A DNA stretch of 64,000 nucleotides from Tistrella mobilis (GTDB lineage: Bacteria; Pseudomonadota; Alphaproteobacteria; Tistrellales; Tistrellaceae), in contig NZ_CP121017.1 in the NCBI RefSeq assembly GCF_041468085.1, forward strand, positions 847,501-911,500, given 5' to 3'. Position 1 is the stretch's first letter. Every line of letters starts with the position of its first letter. A program made the position numbers and the translations under genes. Positions 16,987 through 25,410 of the stretch are shown piece after piece. The notes under the pieces were generated by a model. The model ran no database searches, was not told the DNA's origin, and was given only the letters and a program-made list of their open reading frames with translations.

Positions 16987-17631
16987 ATGACCCCGGAATT
17001 CTGGCACGGCAAATGGCAGCGCAACGAGATCGGCTTCCATGAGGGCCGGCCCAACCACTTCCTGGTGAAGCATGCCGGGCGGCTGGATGCCGGGGCCGGC
17101 AGCCGCGTGTTTCTGCCGCTCTGCGGCAAGACCCGCGACATCGCCTGGCTGATGGAGCGGGGGGCGCGGGTCGCCGGTGCCGAGCTGAACCGCGGCGCGA
17201 TCGAGCAGCTTTTCGCCGAGCTGGAGCTTGCCCCCGAGGTGACGGCGGCGGGCCCGCTTGAGAGGTTCTCCGCCCCCGGCATCGACGTCTTCGTGGGCGA
17301 TGTCTTTGCGCTCACGCCGGCGCAGCTGGGGCCGGTGGACGCCATCTATGACCGCGCCGCCCTGGTCGCCCTGCCGGCAGAGGTCCGGCGGCGCTATGCC
17401 GGCCATCTGCGTGGCCTGACCGGCACCGCGCGGCAGCTGCTGATCAGCTATGAATATGACCAGTCGCTCGCCAAGGGGCCGCCATTCTCGGTACCGGCCG
17501 ACGAGGTTCATGCGCTTTATGGCGACGGCTATCGGGTTCAGGAAGTCGAGACCGCGCCGGTGGAGCGCGGTTTCAAAGGGCTGAGCGAGGTGGTCGAACG
17601 GATCTGGCAGCTGACGCCGCGCCAGGGATGA
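16987..17631 (+). CDS. tpm: Thiopurine S-methyltransferase
   Basis: A 214-residue AdoMet-dependent methyltransferase, close to the usual bacterial TPMT length of about 218. The family's start FWHGKWQRNEIGFHEGRPN is intact, with motif I FLPLCGKTRDIAWLMERGA, then VAGAELN, and YDRAALVALP. Bacterial members methylate thiols and selenium or tellurium oxyanions. The start was set at 16987 because that is where homology begins; the longer open frame upstream is a shadow of the LuxR gene. It stands alone, convergent with a cyclase-family gene. Confidence 0.93.
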   Translation: MTPEFWHGKWQRNEIGFHEGRPNHFLVKHAGRLDAGAGSRVFLPLCGKTRDIAWLMERGARVAGAELNRGAIEQLFAELELAPEVTAAGPLERFSAPGIDVFVGDVFALTPAQLGPVDAIYDRAALVALPAEVRRRYAGHLRGLTGTARQLLISYEYDQSLAKGPPFSVPADEVHALYGDGYRVQEVETAPVERGFKGLSEVVERIWQLTPRQG

Positions 17632-17655
17632 GGTCGGGTCAGGGATGAGATCGGG

Positions 17656-18594
17656 TCAGGGCTTCGGCCGGAACACCCCGTTTTCGTCGCGCACCAGCGG
17701 GGCGGCCTGGCGCGGCAGCGGCGCGCCCGGCGCCTCGGCGATCGTCACGCCTTCCGGCCAGTCGGCCGGGGCGATGGCGATGTAGCGGGCAAAGCCGCCG
17801 GAGCCGCCCTGGGGCTTCGCGAAGCCGATGGTCACCAGCGCGCCCGCCTCGGGCACCTTGTCGAGATTGGCGACGCCTTCGGCCTGCACGAAATCATTGT
17901 GCAGCAGCCAGTGTTCGCCTTCGAGCGTCGGCGTGGTGTCGGTGTCGAGCGGCTCGTGGCCGTGGAACAGGATCTTCCGGTCCAGATGCAGGAATTTGAG
18001 CGCGTCGAGCCCCACCCCGGGGAAGGGCTTCTGGTTGAAGCGCGCGGTGTCGCGCCATTTCTTGTACCAGTCGGAGCGCACGAACACGACCGAGCCTTCG
18101 GGAATGCGGCCGTGCTTCGCCTCCCAGGCCTCGATATCCGCGACGCCCAGGTGATAGCCCTCGTCGGCAGCCACCTTGCCGCTGATGTCGATCACCACCA
18201 GTGGCCGCACGGCATAGGTCGGCGGCAGGTCGCTGATCGTGGCGCCGAGCGGGTTCCAGTGCGAGGGCGGGTCGAGCTGGGTGCCGTACTGATCGGTGGT
18301 CAGATCATAGGCCGAGGCGACGAAGCCGTGCTTCTCGTAGGTGAATTCCTCGCCCTTTGCGACATAGCCGGGAATATCCTGGCCGGCCACCGCCGGCTTG
18401 AAGCTTGCGGTCGAGAAGCCCGGCCAGACCGGTTGTACCGGCTCGAAAGCATGGGTCAGGTCGATGTATTTCGCCGATTTCAGGCTCTCGTCATAGACCT
18501 TCCACAGCGAACCATCCCCGGCGAGCGCGCTGCCGCCCGCGGCGAGGATGGTTGCGGCGGCCAGCGCCAGCCGTGTCACGAACCGCGTCGTCAT
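17656..18594 (-). CDS. Exported cyclase-family (kynurenine-formamidase-like) hydrolase
   Basis: A 312-residue protein of the PF04199 cyclase family. Residues 1-26 form a signal peptide (TRFVTRLALAAATILAAGG), unusual for the cytosolic formamidases and placing this one in the periplasm. The metal-binding signature is recognisable as QYGTQLDPPSHWNP, where the usual H-x-G-T-H-x-D-x-P-x-H has Gln in place of the first His and Gln for the second; the last Asp and His remain. H in LFHGHEPLDTDTTP may also bind metal. The start at 18594 is the ATG that begins the signal peptide. It follows a flavodoxin-fold quinone reductase gene on the same strand by 83 bases. Confidence 0.8.
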   Translation of the reverse strand: MTTRFVTRLALAAATILAAGGSALAGDGSLWKVYDESLKSAKYIDLTHAFEPVQPVWPGFSTASFKPAVAGQDIPGYVAKGEEFTYEKHGFVASAYDLTTDQYGTQLDPPSHWNPLGATISDLPPTYAVRPLVVIDISGKVAADEGYHLGVADIEAWEAKHGRIPEGSVVFVRSDWYKKWRDTARFNQKPFPGVGLDALKFLHLDRKILFHGHEPLDTDTTPTLEGEHWLLHNDFVQAEGVANLDKVPEAGALVTIGFAKPQGGSGGFARYIAIAPADWPEGVTIAEAPGAPLPRQAAPLVRDENGVFRPKP

Positions 18595-18677
18595 CCTGCT
18601 CTCCTGTGCGCAAGAGGTACCGGGGGATGCGGTTATCCTCGGGCATGTCACGCTCTGGTGTCGAGAGGAAGCCGCGA

Positions 18678-19286
18678 TCAGGCGGCGTCGACGGCCCGGC
18701 CCGTCGCGAACAGCCGGCGGCCCAGGGCATCGGCGGTATCGAGATGGGCTGCGGCAGTGCTGCCGGCATCGGTATCGACCATCAGTTCGGTGGTCGATAC
18801 CGGGGCCCCGCAATAGTCGAAGATGCCGTGGTCGATCTGGGTGCGCATGGCGCCGAAATAGCCGTGGCGGGCATAGGTGCGCAGATCGGCGCCGCCCAGT
18901 GCCACCAGATGCACGGGCAACCGGCCCAGCAGCTTCCGGATCCCGCCGCCTGACCGGTCGTCATAAGCCCAGCCGTTGCTGAACACCCGGTCGATCCAGC
19001 CCTTGAGCAGGCCGGGCATCGACCACCAGTAGACGGGATAGACCAGAACCAGGGCATCGGCCCGGTCGATCCGCTGCTGTTCGGCACGAATATCGGCGGG
19101 GGTCGGCGCCTTGCCGCGATGGGCGGCGATATCGGCGGCCGAGAAGCGCGGGTCGAAGCCTTCGGCCGCGAGGTCGGCGAGGCTGGCGGTATGCCCCGCC
19201 GCAGCCACGCCTGCGGCCAGGCGGGCGGCGACGGCATGGGTCAGGGAGCCGGGATCAGGGTGCGACAGGACGATGAGCGCATGCAT
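18678..19286 (-). CDS. Flavodoxin-fold NAD(P)H oxidoreductase (NQO1/MdaB-like)
   Basis: A 202-residue protein of the flavodoxin_2 family. The FMN/FAD phosphate loop is SHPDPGSLTHAVAARL, and the family signature VYPVYWWSMPGLLKGWIDRV follows in the middle, then ALGG near residue 130. Such enzymes reduce quinones by two electrons. The gene is divergent from a TetR regulator at 19388 with a large palindrome between them, so the regulator probably controls it. Confidence 0.9.
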   Translation of the reverse strand: MHALIVLSHPDPGSLTHAVAARLAAGVAAAGHTASLADLAAEGFDPRFSAADIAAHRGKAPTPADIRAEQQRIDRADALVLVYPVYWWSMPGLLKGWIDRVFSNGWAYDDRSGGGIRKLLGRLPVHLVALGGADLRTYARHGYFGAMRTQIDHGIFDYCGAPVSTTELMVDTDAGSTAAAHLDTADALGRRLFATGRAVDAA

Positions 19287-19350
19287 GGGCGTGCTCTCCG
19301 CAGCAGATGGACGGGGGAGGGGCAGAGGAATTGCAGATCAGGGGCGAGTG

Positions 19351-19385
19351 CTATATACTTTTAGTAAGTTACTTTTGGTATATAG
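19351..19385. promoter_or_regulatory. Large palindromic operator between the oxidoreductase and TetR genes
   Basis: A 35-base symmetric element: outer arms CTATATAC and GTATATAG (perfect inverted repeats) and a core AGTAAGTTACT symmetric about one G. It is the AT-richest spot around and ends two bases before the TetR start, so a bound repressor would block its own gene and could also cover the divergent promoter. Confidence 0.72.
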
Positions 19386-19387
19386 AG

Positions 19388-20011
19388 ATGTCAAGCGCTC
19401 CGACCGATCCATCCGCCACACCCCGTCGCCGTCTCAGCCGCGAGGACCGGCTGCGCCAGCTGCTCGATATCTCGTGGGCGGTCGTCCGCGACGAGGGCAC
19501 GGATGCGCTCACCCTCGGCCGGCTGGCCGAGCGGGCGGGTGTCACCAAGCCGGTGGTCTATGATCATTTCGGGACCCGCGAAGGCCTGCTGACCGCGCTC
19601 TATCGCGATTTCGATGCCCGGCAGACCGCAATGATGGTCGCGGCACTGGATGCCGGCGCGCCGACCGCCGCGGACCGGGCGCGGATCATCGCTGCCTGCT
19701 ATGTCGATTGCGTGGCGGCGCAGGGCCGGGAGATCCCGGGCGTGCTCGCGGCCCTTGCCGGATCCCCCGAACTGGCGGCGCTGAAGCGGGACTATCAGCG
19801 CGCCTTCCTGGAAACCTGCCGGCAGCTGCTCGGCCCCTTCGCACCGGGGGGCGACCTGCCGGCGGCCGGGCTGTGGGCGATGCTGGGCGCGGCCGACGCC
19901 CTTGCCGATGCGGCCGTGGCGGGGGATCTGACGGCAGATCAGGCGCGGGCGGAACTCCGCCGGATCCTGCTGGATCTGATCACCCGCGGGATGGGGGGCG
20001 AGGGCGGCTGA
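19388..20011 (+). CDS. TetR-family regulator
   Basis: A 207-residue repressor. The N-terminal helix-turn-helix is complete (LTLGRLAERAGVTKPVVYDH FGTREGLL, residues ~38-68), and the C-terminal part is the variable ligand-binding helical domain. The start at 19388 sits directly after a palindromic operator, consistent with autorepression. The stop codon abuts the stop of the convergent HxlR gene (20011/20012). Confidence 0.9.
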   Translation: MSSAPTDPSATPRRRLSREDRLRQLLDISWAVVRDEGTDALTLGRLAERAGVTKPVVYDHFGTREGLLTALYRDFDARQTAMMVAALDAGAPTAADRARIIAACYVDCVAAQGREIPGVLAALAGSPELAALKRDYQRAFLETCRQLLGPFAPGGDLPAAGLWAMLGAADALADAAVAGDLTADQARAELRRILLDLITRGMGGEGG

Positions 20012-20410
20012 TCAGTCCTCGTAACGGCTGCGTGCGGCACGGATGGCGGCGTGGTTCTCGTCGGCCCACACCACCAGCGCCCGCATCGGCACCATGAACG
20101 ACCGGCCGAGATCGGTCAGCTCGTATTCCACCCGGGGCGGCACTTCGGCATAGACGGTGCGGCGCACGAAGCCGTCCTGTTCCAGGCGCCGGAGCGTGCG
20201 CGACAGCATCTGCTTCGAGATGTCGCCGATCAGGCGGCCCAGCTCGTTGAAGCGCTTCGTACCCTCCCAGAGGCCTGAGAGCACCAGCATGCTCCACTGA
20301 TCGCCGATCCGGTCGAGCACGTCGCGGATCGGGCAAGGCTCGTCCGCAGGGCGGTCCCAGGGGCCCGGCGGGTCGTTGCGCGGCGTCTTTTCGGTGGTCT
20401 GCATGGCCAT
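20012..20410 (-). CDS. HxlR-family winged-helix regulator
   Basis: A 132-residue regulator of the HxlR (DUF24) class. The signature is intact: CPIRDVLDRIGDQWSMLVLS, then RFNELGRLIGDISKQMLSRT and LEQDGFVRRTVYAEVPPRVE. A Cys near the N-terminus is conserved in redox- or electrophile-sensing members. Start options are 20434, 20410 and 20404; I use 20410. It is divergent from an NmrA-like/DsbA-like gene pair, a common layout for quinone- or electrophile-responsive HxlR regulators. Confidence 0.88.
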   Translation of the reverse strand: MAMQTTEKTPRNDPPGPWDRPADEPCPIRDVLDRIGDQWSMLVLSGLWEGTKRFNELGRLIGDISKQMLSRTLRRLEQDGFVRRTVYAEVPPRVEYELTDLGRSFMVPMRALVVWADENHAAIRAARSRYED

Positions 20411-20578
20411 GTCGCATCTCCCGGAACGGCGCAAAGGTCACGCGGTGCTGACCTGATGACGCGAAGATGACTTCTTGCGCCGGATCAGGGTTTAGCATAC
20501 CTCGGATCCACGGTCCATTTTCCGGACCGGGTCATCAATGAAGACCATCTCCATATCCGAGCGGAAGGACCCCTCATC

Positions 20579-21190
20579 ATGGCGAACATCGCCCTCATCG
20601 GCGCTTCGGGCAATGCCGGTGCGCGCATCCTGAAAGAGCTGTCGGATCGCGGCCATACGGTGACCGGCATCGCGCGGAGCCCTGAGAAGATCGCCGCCCT
20701 GCCGGGCGTGACCGCGGTTGCGGGCGATGTGTTCGATGCCGAGGGGCTGGCGGCGATCCTGAAGGGCCATGACGCCGTCATCAGCTCGGTCCATTTCATG
20801 GCGAGCGACCCCGACAGGCTGATCGCGGCGGTGCGCGCCTCGGGCGTGACGCGGTATCTGGTGGTCGGCGGGGCCGGGAGCCTGGAGGTGGCGCCGGGCA
20901 AGCGCCTGATCGATCAGCCGGACTTCCCCGCCGCCTATCATGCCGAGGCGAGCAAGGGGGCGGCCTTCCTGGATCTGCTGCGCGGTATCGACGACCTCGA
21001 CTGGACCTTCCTGTCGCCGGCCGCGATGTTCGTACCCGGCGAACGCACCGGTACGTTCCGCCTCGGCACCGATCAGCTGCTGGTGGGCGAGGGCGGCAGC
21101 AGCATCTCGTTCGAGGATTACGCCGTGGCGCTGGTCGACGAGATCGAGACGCCGAAGCATATCCGTCAGCGCTTCACCGTGGGGTACTGA
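20579..21190 (+). CDS. NmrA-like NAD(P)-binding oxidoreductase
   Basis: A 203-residue atypical SDR. The N-terminal NAD(P) motif is ALIGASGNAGARIL; after it come VTAVAGDVFD, GHDAVISSVHF and RYLVVGGAGSLEVAPG, as in the NAD(P)H-binding (PF13460) family of HxlR-linked enzymes. Followed at one base by a DsbA-family gene and divergent from HxlR, so likely part of an electrophile-stress operon. Confidence 0.9.
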   Translation: MANIALIGASGNAGARILKELSDRGHTVTGIARSPEKIAALPGVTAVAGDVFDAEGLAAILKGHDAVISSVHFMASDPDRLIAAVRASGVTRYLVVGGAGSLEVAPGKRLIDQPDFPAAYHAEASKGAAFLDLLRGIDDLDWTFLSPAAMFVPGERTGTFRLGTDQLLVGEGGSSISFEDYAVALVDEIETPKHIRQRFTVGY

Positions 21191-21191
21191 C

Positions 21192-21851
21192 ATGACAGGC
21201 GCGGTGCCCGTCACCTGGCTGTTCGACCCGCTCTGCGGCTGGTGCTATGGCGCCGCGCCCGCCATCCGCCACCTTGCCGGCCAGGCGGGTGTGGCACTCG
21301 ACCCGCTGCCCGTCGGGCTGTTCGCGGATGGTGGCGCCTTTTCGATGAATGAGGGCTTTGCGAGCCATGCCTGGGCGGCGGACCAGCGGATCGCCCGGCT
21401 TTCGGGTCAGCCCTTCACCGAAGCCTATCGCCGCAAGGTGCTGGGGGCCCTGACCGGCCGCGTCGATTCGGGGCCTGCAACCCGGGCACTGACGGCCGTG
21501 CGTCTCGCCGCAGTGCCGGAAGAGGCCGTGGCGCAGGAACTGGCGGCGCTGGAGGCGATTCAGCGTGCCCGCTATGTCGATGGTCGGGACAATGCCGATG
21601 CCGTCGTGATCGCGGGCGTGCTGGACGGGCTTGGACTGGCTGCGGCGGCTGCGCGCTTCCGGGCGCCGGATGCCTCGCTGCTGGCGGCAGACCGGGCGCG
21701 GGTCGGGGCCGGCCGCGAGGCCATGCGCCGGATGGGCGTGCGCGGCGTGCCGGCGCTGATCCTGGGCAAGGGGGCCGGCATGCGGCTGGTCGAAGCCGGT
21801 CAGCTCTTCGGCCCCGTCGATGCACTCGTGGCGGCGATCGCCGCTACCTGA
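21192..21851 (+). CDS. DsbA-family thioredoxin-fold protein
   Basis: A 219-residue cytoplasmic protein of the DsbA/FrnE/HCCA class. The active-site motif is CGWC in FDPLCGWCYGAAPAI at residues ~14-17, and the cis-Pro loop is RGVPALIL near the end. No signal peptide. It begins one base past the stop of the NmrA-like gene, so both are translated together. The last 52 bases overlap the convergent LysR gene. Confidence 0.88.
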   Translation: MTGAVPVTWLFDPLCGWCYGAAPAIRHLAGQAGVALDPLPVGLFADGGAFSMNEGFASHAWAADQRIARLSGQPFTEAYRRKVLGALTGRVDSGPATRALTAVRLAAVPEEAVAQELAALEAIQRARYVDGRDNADAVVIAGVLDGLGLAAAAARFRAPDASLLAADRARVGAGREAMRRMGVRGVPALILGKGAGMRLVEAGQLFGPVDALVAAIAAT

Positions 21852-22732
21852 CCCGCCGCCAGCCCGCGCAGGGCCTCCACCGCCGCGCGCAGGCCCCGGG
21901 TCAGGCGCTTGTCGCGGCGGATCACCACCGCCAGCCGGCGGTGCAGCCGGGGGGACAGCGGCCTGACGGTGATGCCGGGCAGGCTGCCGCCCGGCACCGC
22001 CATGCCCGGCAGCACCGAACAGCCCAGCCCGGCCCCCACCATGGCCTTGATCGCCTCCACACTGCCGAGCGACATCACCGGCCGGAGCGGCACGGCGGCG
22101 CCGGCGAACCAGTCATCGACGATCCGCCGGGTGTTGCCGCCGGGTTCGAACAGCAGCAGCGGCAGACCGGCCAGGCTCGATGCGGTGACCCGCGCCGGCA
22201 GCGCCATGTCGGCCGGGGCGATGGCGACGAAGTCGTCCTCCAGCACCGGGGTGATGTCGAGCATCCGCCCGGAGGCCGGCAGGGTGACCAGGCCCAGATC
22301 GATCAGATTGTCTTCGATCGCCTTCACGATGTCGGCGGTGTTGCCGGTGGTGACCGTGATCTCGGTGCCGGGGAAACGCCGGCGCAGCTCCCCCAGCAGC
22401 GGCGGCAGCAGAAAGATGCAGGCGGTGGCGCCCGTGCCCAGCCGCACGCGCCCGGCATCGCCCGCGGCATGGTGCGACACCGCCTCGATCGCGGCGCCGA
22501 TGGCGGCGTCGATCCCCGGTGCATGGGCGAGCAGTTCGGCGCCCGCCGCCGTCGGCCTGGCCTTGCGGCCGACCCGCTCGATCAGCGTGGTGCCGAGCCG
22601 GCGCTCCAGCTGCCGGATCTGCAGGCTGACCGCCGGCTGGCTCAGGCCCAGCCGTTCCGCGGCAGCGGTGAAGCTGCCGCAGTCGATCACGGTCAGGAAG
22701 GTGGTCAGATGGTCGAGGTCGAACCGGGTCAT
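21800..22732 (-). CDS. LysR-family regulator
   Basis: A 310-residue regulator. The N-terminal helix-turn-helix is MTRFDLDHLTTFLTVIDCGS to LSQPAVSLQIRQLERRLGTT; the effector domain follows (LPPLLGELRRRFPGTEITV and onward). I use the start at 22732 (MTRFDLDHL), where homology begins; ATGs at 22750 and 22759 are alternatives. It is divergent from a GNAT gene at 22860, the likely target. The 3' end overlaps the DsbA-like gene by 52 bases tail to tail. Confidence 0.88.
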   Translation of the reverse strand: MTRFDLDHLTTFLTVIDCGSFTAAAERLGLSQPAVSLQIRQLERRLGTTLIERVGRKARPTAAGAELLAHAPGIDAAIGAAIEAVSHHAAGDAGRVRLGTGATACIFLLPPLLGELRRRFPGTEITVTTGNTADIVKAIEDNLIDLGLVTLPASGRMLDITPVLEDDFVAIAPADMALPARVTASSLAGLPLLLFEPGGNTRRIVDDWFAGAAVPLRPVMSLGSVEAIKAMVGAGLGCSVLPGMAVPGGSLPGITVRPLSPRLHRRLAVVIRRDKRLTRGLRAAVEALRGLAAGQVAAIAATSASTGPKS

Positions 22733-22859
22733 ATGATAAGAATTTCTCATGCTCTGCATGATTTCCAGAAGCTTCTTTGATGTTCCGGCGCGCGCCATGA
22801 TGGCGGAACGCAGCGGGCGCACCGACGGCGCCCGACCCGGAACCGGAAAGACCTCCCCT

Positions 22860-23444
22860 ATGGATATCGGCAGAATGTCGACCACGGATACCGCAGCGGC
22901 GGCCCCCGCAAGGCTGGTCGTGCGCGACGCGGCTTCCGAGGACATGGCAGCCATTGCGGCCATCTACGCCCATCACGTCCGCCACGGCCGGGCGAGTTTC
23001 GAAGAGGAACCGCCGTCGGTGGCCGAAATCACCGACCGCTGGCGGGGCGTGTGCGCCCGCGATCTGCCCTATCTGGTCGCGATGCTGGGCGACCGGGTGG
23101 CGGGCTATGCCTATGCCACCGTGTATCGGCCGCGATCGGCCTATCGCTTCACGGTCGAGGATTCGGTCTATGTGGCGCCCGATCTGGGCGGGCGGGGGAT
23201 CGGCACGGCCCTGCTGGCGGCGCTGATCGGCCGTTGCGAGGCCGGGCCCTGGCGGCAGATGCTGGCGGTGATCGGCGATTCTGCCAATGCCGGCTCGATC
23301 GCGCTTCACCGCCGCATGGGCTTCCGCCTGGTCGGCACCTTCGAATCGGTCGGGTTCAAATTCGGCGGCTGGCTGAATTCGGTGCTGATGCAGCGCCCGC
23401 TGGGCGAGGGGGATGCAACCCTGCCCGGTGAGTGCAGCCGGTAA
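22860..23444 (+). CDS. GNAT N-acetyltransferase, phosphinothricin-acetyltransferase family
   Basis: A 194-residue acetyltransferase. It follows the Pat/Bar/YwnH pattern: VRDAASEDMAAIAAIYAHHV, then RSAYRFTVEDSVYVAPDLGG, the acetyl-CoA loop GGRGIGTALL and the C-terminal SIALHRRMGFRLVGTFESVG. Members acetylate phosphinothricin, methionine sulphoximine or similar amino-acid analogues. Starts at 22860 and 22875 are both possible. Divergent from the LysR gene. Confidence 0.88.
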   Translation: MDIGRMSTTDTAAAAPARLVVRDAASEDMAAIAAIYAHHVRHGRASFEEEPPSVAEITDRWRGVCARDLPYLVAMLGDRVAGYAYATVYRPRSAYRFTVEDSVYVAPDLGGRGIGTALLAALIGRCEAGPWRQMLAVIGDSANAGSIALHRRMGFRLVGTFESVGFKFGGWLNSVLMQRPLGEGDATLPGECSR

Positions 23445-23585
23445 GCGAGCGGGTGGCGTCCTGCGTCCGGTCCGTCTGATTGTTAGCTCTGCCCGAATGA
23501 TGATGTCGGATCATGGCGGATTATTCCCGAGCTTGCCCGGGTGCATCTTGTGCGGCGCCCAAGGTCATTCACCGGGAGACGACAG

Positions 23586-24332
23586 ATGAGCAGACAGGAT
23601 CAGACAGGGCGGGTCGCGATCGTGACCGGCGCCTCGCGCGGTATCGGTGCGGCGATCGCCCGGCGGCTTGCCGGCGACGGGTTGGCGGTGGTGGTGAACT
23701 ATGCCGGCAATGCCGCCGCGGCTGAAGCCGTCGTGGCGGAGATCATCGACACAGGCGGCCGGGCGCTGGCCTGCCGCGCCGACATCGCCCGCACCGGGGA
23801 GGTGACCGGCCTGTTCGATGCCGCCATCGCCGCCTTCGGCCGGGTCGACGTCGTGGTCAACAACGCCGGTGTCCTGGCGCTCGGCCCGATCGCCGATATG
23901 ACCGACGAGGTCTTCGACCGGCTGGTCGCGATCAATCTGCGCGGCAGCTTCAACGTGATGCGTGAAGCCGCGCGACGTCTGGAAGAGGGCGGGCGGATCG
24001 TGAACCTTTCTTCCAGCGTCGTCGGCCTCCTGCAGCCGACCTACGGGCCCTATGCCGCGACCAAGGCCGCCGTGGAGGCGATGACCATGGTTCTGGCACG
24101 CGAACTGCGCGGCCGGGGCATCACGGTTAATGCGGTCGCCCCCGGACCCACCGCCACCGACCTGTTCCTGGACGGCAAGTCGCCGGAGCTGGTCGACCGG
24201 CTGGCCAGGCTGTCGCCGCTGGAGCGGCTGGGCACGCCTGCCGACATCGCCGCTGCCGTCGCCTTCCTGGCCGGCCCCGACGGCGCGTGGGTCGACGGTC
24301 AGACCCTCAGGGCCAATGGCGGGGTGATCTGA
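23586..24332 (+). CDS. Short-chain dehydrogenase/reductase (3-oxoacyl-ACP-reductase-like)
   Basis: A 248-residue classical SDR. The cofactor motif is TGASRGIGAAIA near residue 13, followed by NNAG (VVVNNAGVLALG) and catalytic YxxxK (YGPYAATKAAVEAM) with Ser in NLSSSVVG. The start at 23586 has the GGGAGACGACAG ribosome site. It stands alone; the substrate is not predictable. Confidence 0.9.
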   Translation: MSRQDQTGRVAIVTGASRGIGAAIARRLAGDGLAVVVNYAGNAAAAEAVVAEIIDTGGRALACRADIARTGEVTGLFDAAIAAFGRVDVVVNNAGVLALGPIADMTDEVFDRLVAINLRGSFNVMREAARRLEEGGRIVNLSSSVVGLLQPTYGPYAATKAAVEAMTMVLARELRGRGITVNAVAPGPTATDLFLDGKSPELVDRLARLSPLERLGTPADIAAAVAFLAGPDGAWVDGQTLRANGGVI

Positions 24333-24347
24333 GGCCGGGAGGTCAAG

Positions 24348-25406
24348 TCAGATCGATTTGAGATCGGTGACCGTACGCCCGCCACCGGCCGTGCCGGTGT
24401 TGACCGTGGTCGCCGGTTCCAGCAGCACCACCTCGCAGGGCTCGTCCAGTGCAACCGGACAATGCTCCACGCCGTGGGGCACGATGATGAACTGGCCGGC
24501 CGCCACCTCTTCGTCGCGGTCGCGGAATTTCATCAGCAGCCGGCCGCGGGTTACCAGGAACAGCTCGTCCTCGACCTCGTGGCGGTGCCAGACGAAGGCG
24601 CCGGACAGCTTGACCAGCTTCAGGTGCATGTCGTTGATCCGCCCGCCGATGCGCGGGCTCCAGCAGTCGTCGAAGCCGGCGAAGGCGCGGGCGAGATCGA
24701 CGGTGCCGGCGGGCGAGATCCGTCCTTCGGCTTCGGCCAGCGCTTTCAGCGCGGCGGCAAGCTGTGCCGGAAGCCGGGGCGCCGCCCCTTCGAACCTGCC
24801 CTCGATTGCGGCGGTGCCGATGGTGAAGCCGGCGGCACCGGCCGCGACCACGGCCGCAACCGCCGCCGGGCTGTCGATCGATCCGGCCACGATCACCGGC
24901 TTCGGGGCCACGGCGGCCACGACCTTCGCGATCAGGGCCGCGGCATCGCCCGGCCGGCGCCAGGCCAGCAGGTCGATCCCGGAAACGCCCGCCATGGCTG
25001 CAAGCCGGGCGGCATCGGCGACGATCTCGTCGTCGCTGCCGGCAAGCATGCTGGGGTGCCCGGAAACCGCGCCGGCGAAGGGCATATAGCGCAGGCCGCG
25101 GCCTGCGATCACCGGCAGCACCGCGTGCGGGTGCCGGCCGCCGAGCAGCAGGTCGACACCCATATCCACCGCCAGCCGCGCCGCCTCCGCCTCGGCCTCG
25201 GCATCAAGCGAGACCATCTCCAGCACGCTTTCGGCCCCGGCAGCCTTGATGCGGGCATGGAGTGCCGCCAGACCGTCCCGGTCCAGCCCGACATCCTTGA
25301 AGCCGATCCGGCGGATGCCGAGCCCGGCTGCGGTCTCGACCAGGGCTTCGGCCCCGGCCACGGTGGCATCGTTGCGGGTTGCCATGAAGATCAGGCGGTC
25401 GGACAT
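24348..25406 (-). CDS. TIM-barrel protein fused to a cupin domain
   Basis: A 352-residue protein in two parts. Residues 1-~235 have the alternating strands and helices of a phosphate-binding TIM barrel: IGFKDVGLDRDGLAALHARI, VSLDAEAEAEAARLAVDMGV, PVIVAGSIDSPAAVAA and AGAAGFTIGTAAIEG, where the last two resemble the barrel's phosphate-binding GS/GT loops. Residues ~245-345 are a cupin with HRHEVEDELFLV (metal His, His, Glu) and VPHGVEHCP. The start at 25406 lies 4 bases past the pdxA stop, so the two are cotranslated. No named enzyme fits both halves. A role in making, tautomerising or processing a PdxA product is inference from context. Confidence 0.75.
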   Translation of the reverse strand: MSDRLIFMATRNDATVAGAEALVETAAGLGIRRIGFKDVGLDRDGLAALHARIKAAGAESVLEMVSLDAEAEAEAARLAVDMGVDLLLGGRHPHAVLPVIAGRGLRYMPFAGAVSGHPSMLAGSDDEIVADAARLAAMAGVSGIDLLAWRRPGDAAALIAKVVAAVAPKPVIVAGSIDSPAAVAAVVAAGAAGFTIGTAAIEGRFEGAAPRLPAQLAAALKALAEAEGRISPAGTVDLARAFAGFDDCWSPRIGGRINDMHLKLVKLSGAFVWHRHEVEDELFLVTRGRLLMKFRDRDEEVAAGQFIIVPHGVEHCPVALDEPCEVVLLEPATTVNTGTAGGGRTVTDLKSI

Positions 25407-25410
25407 GGGA

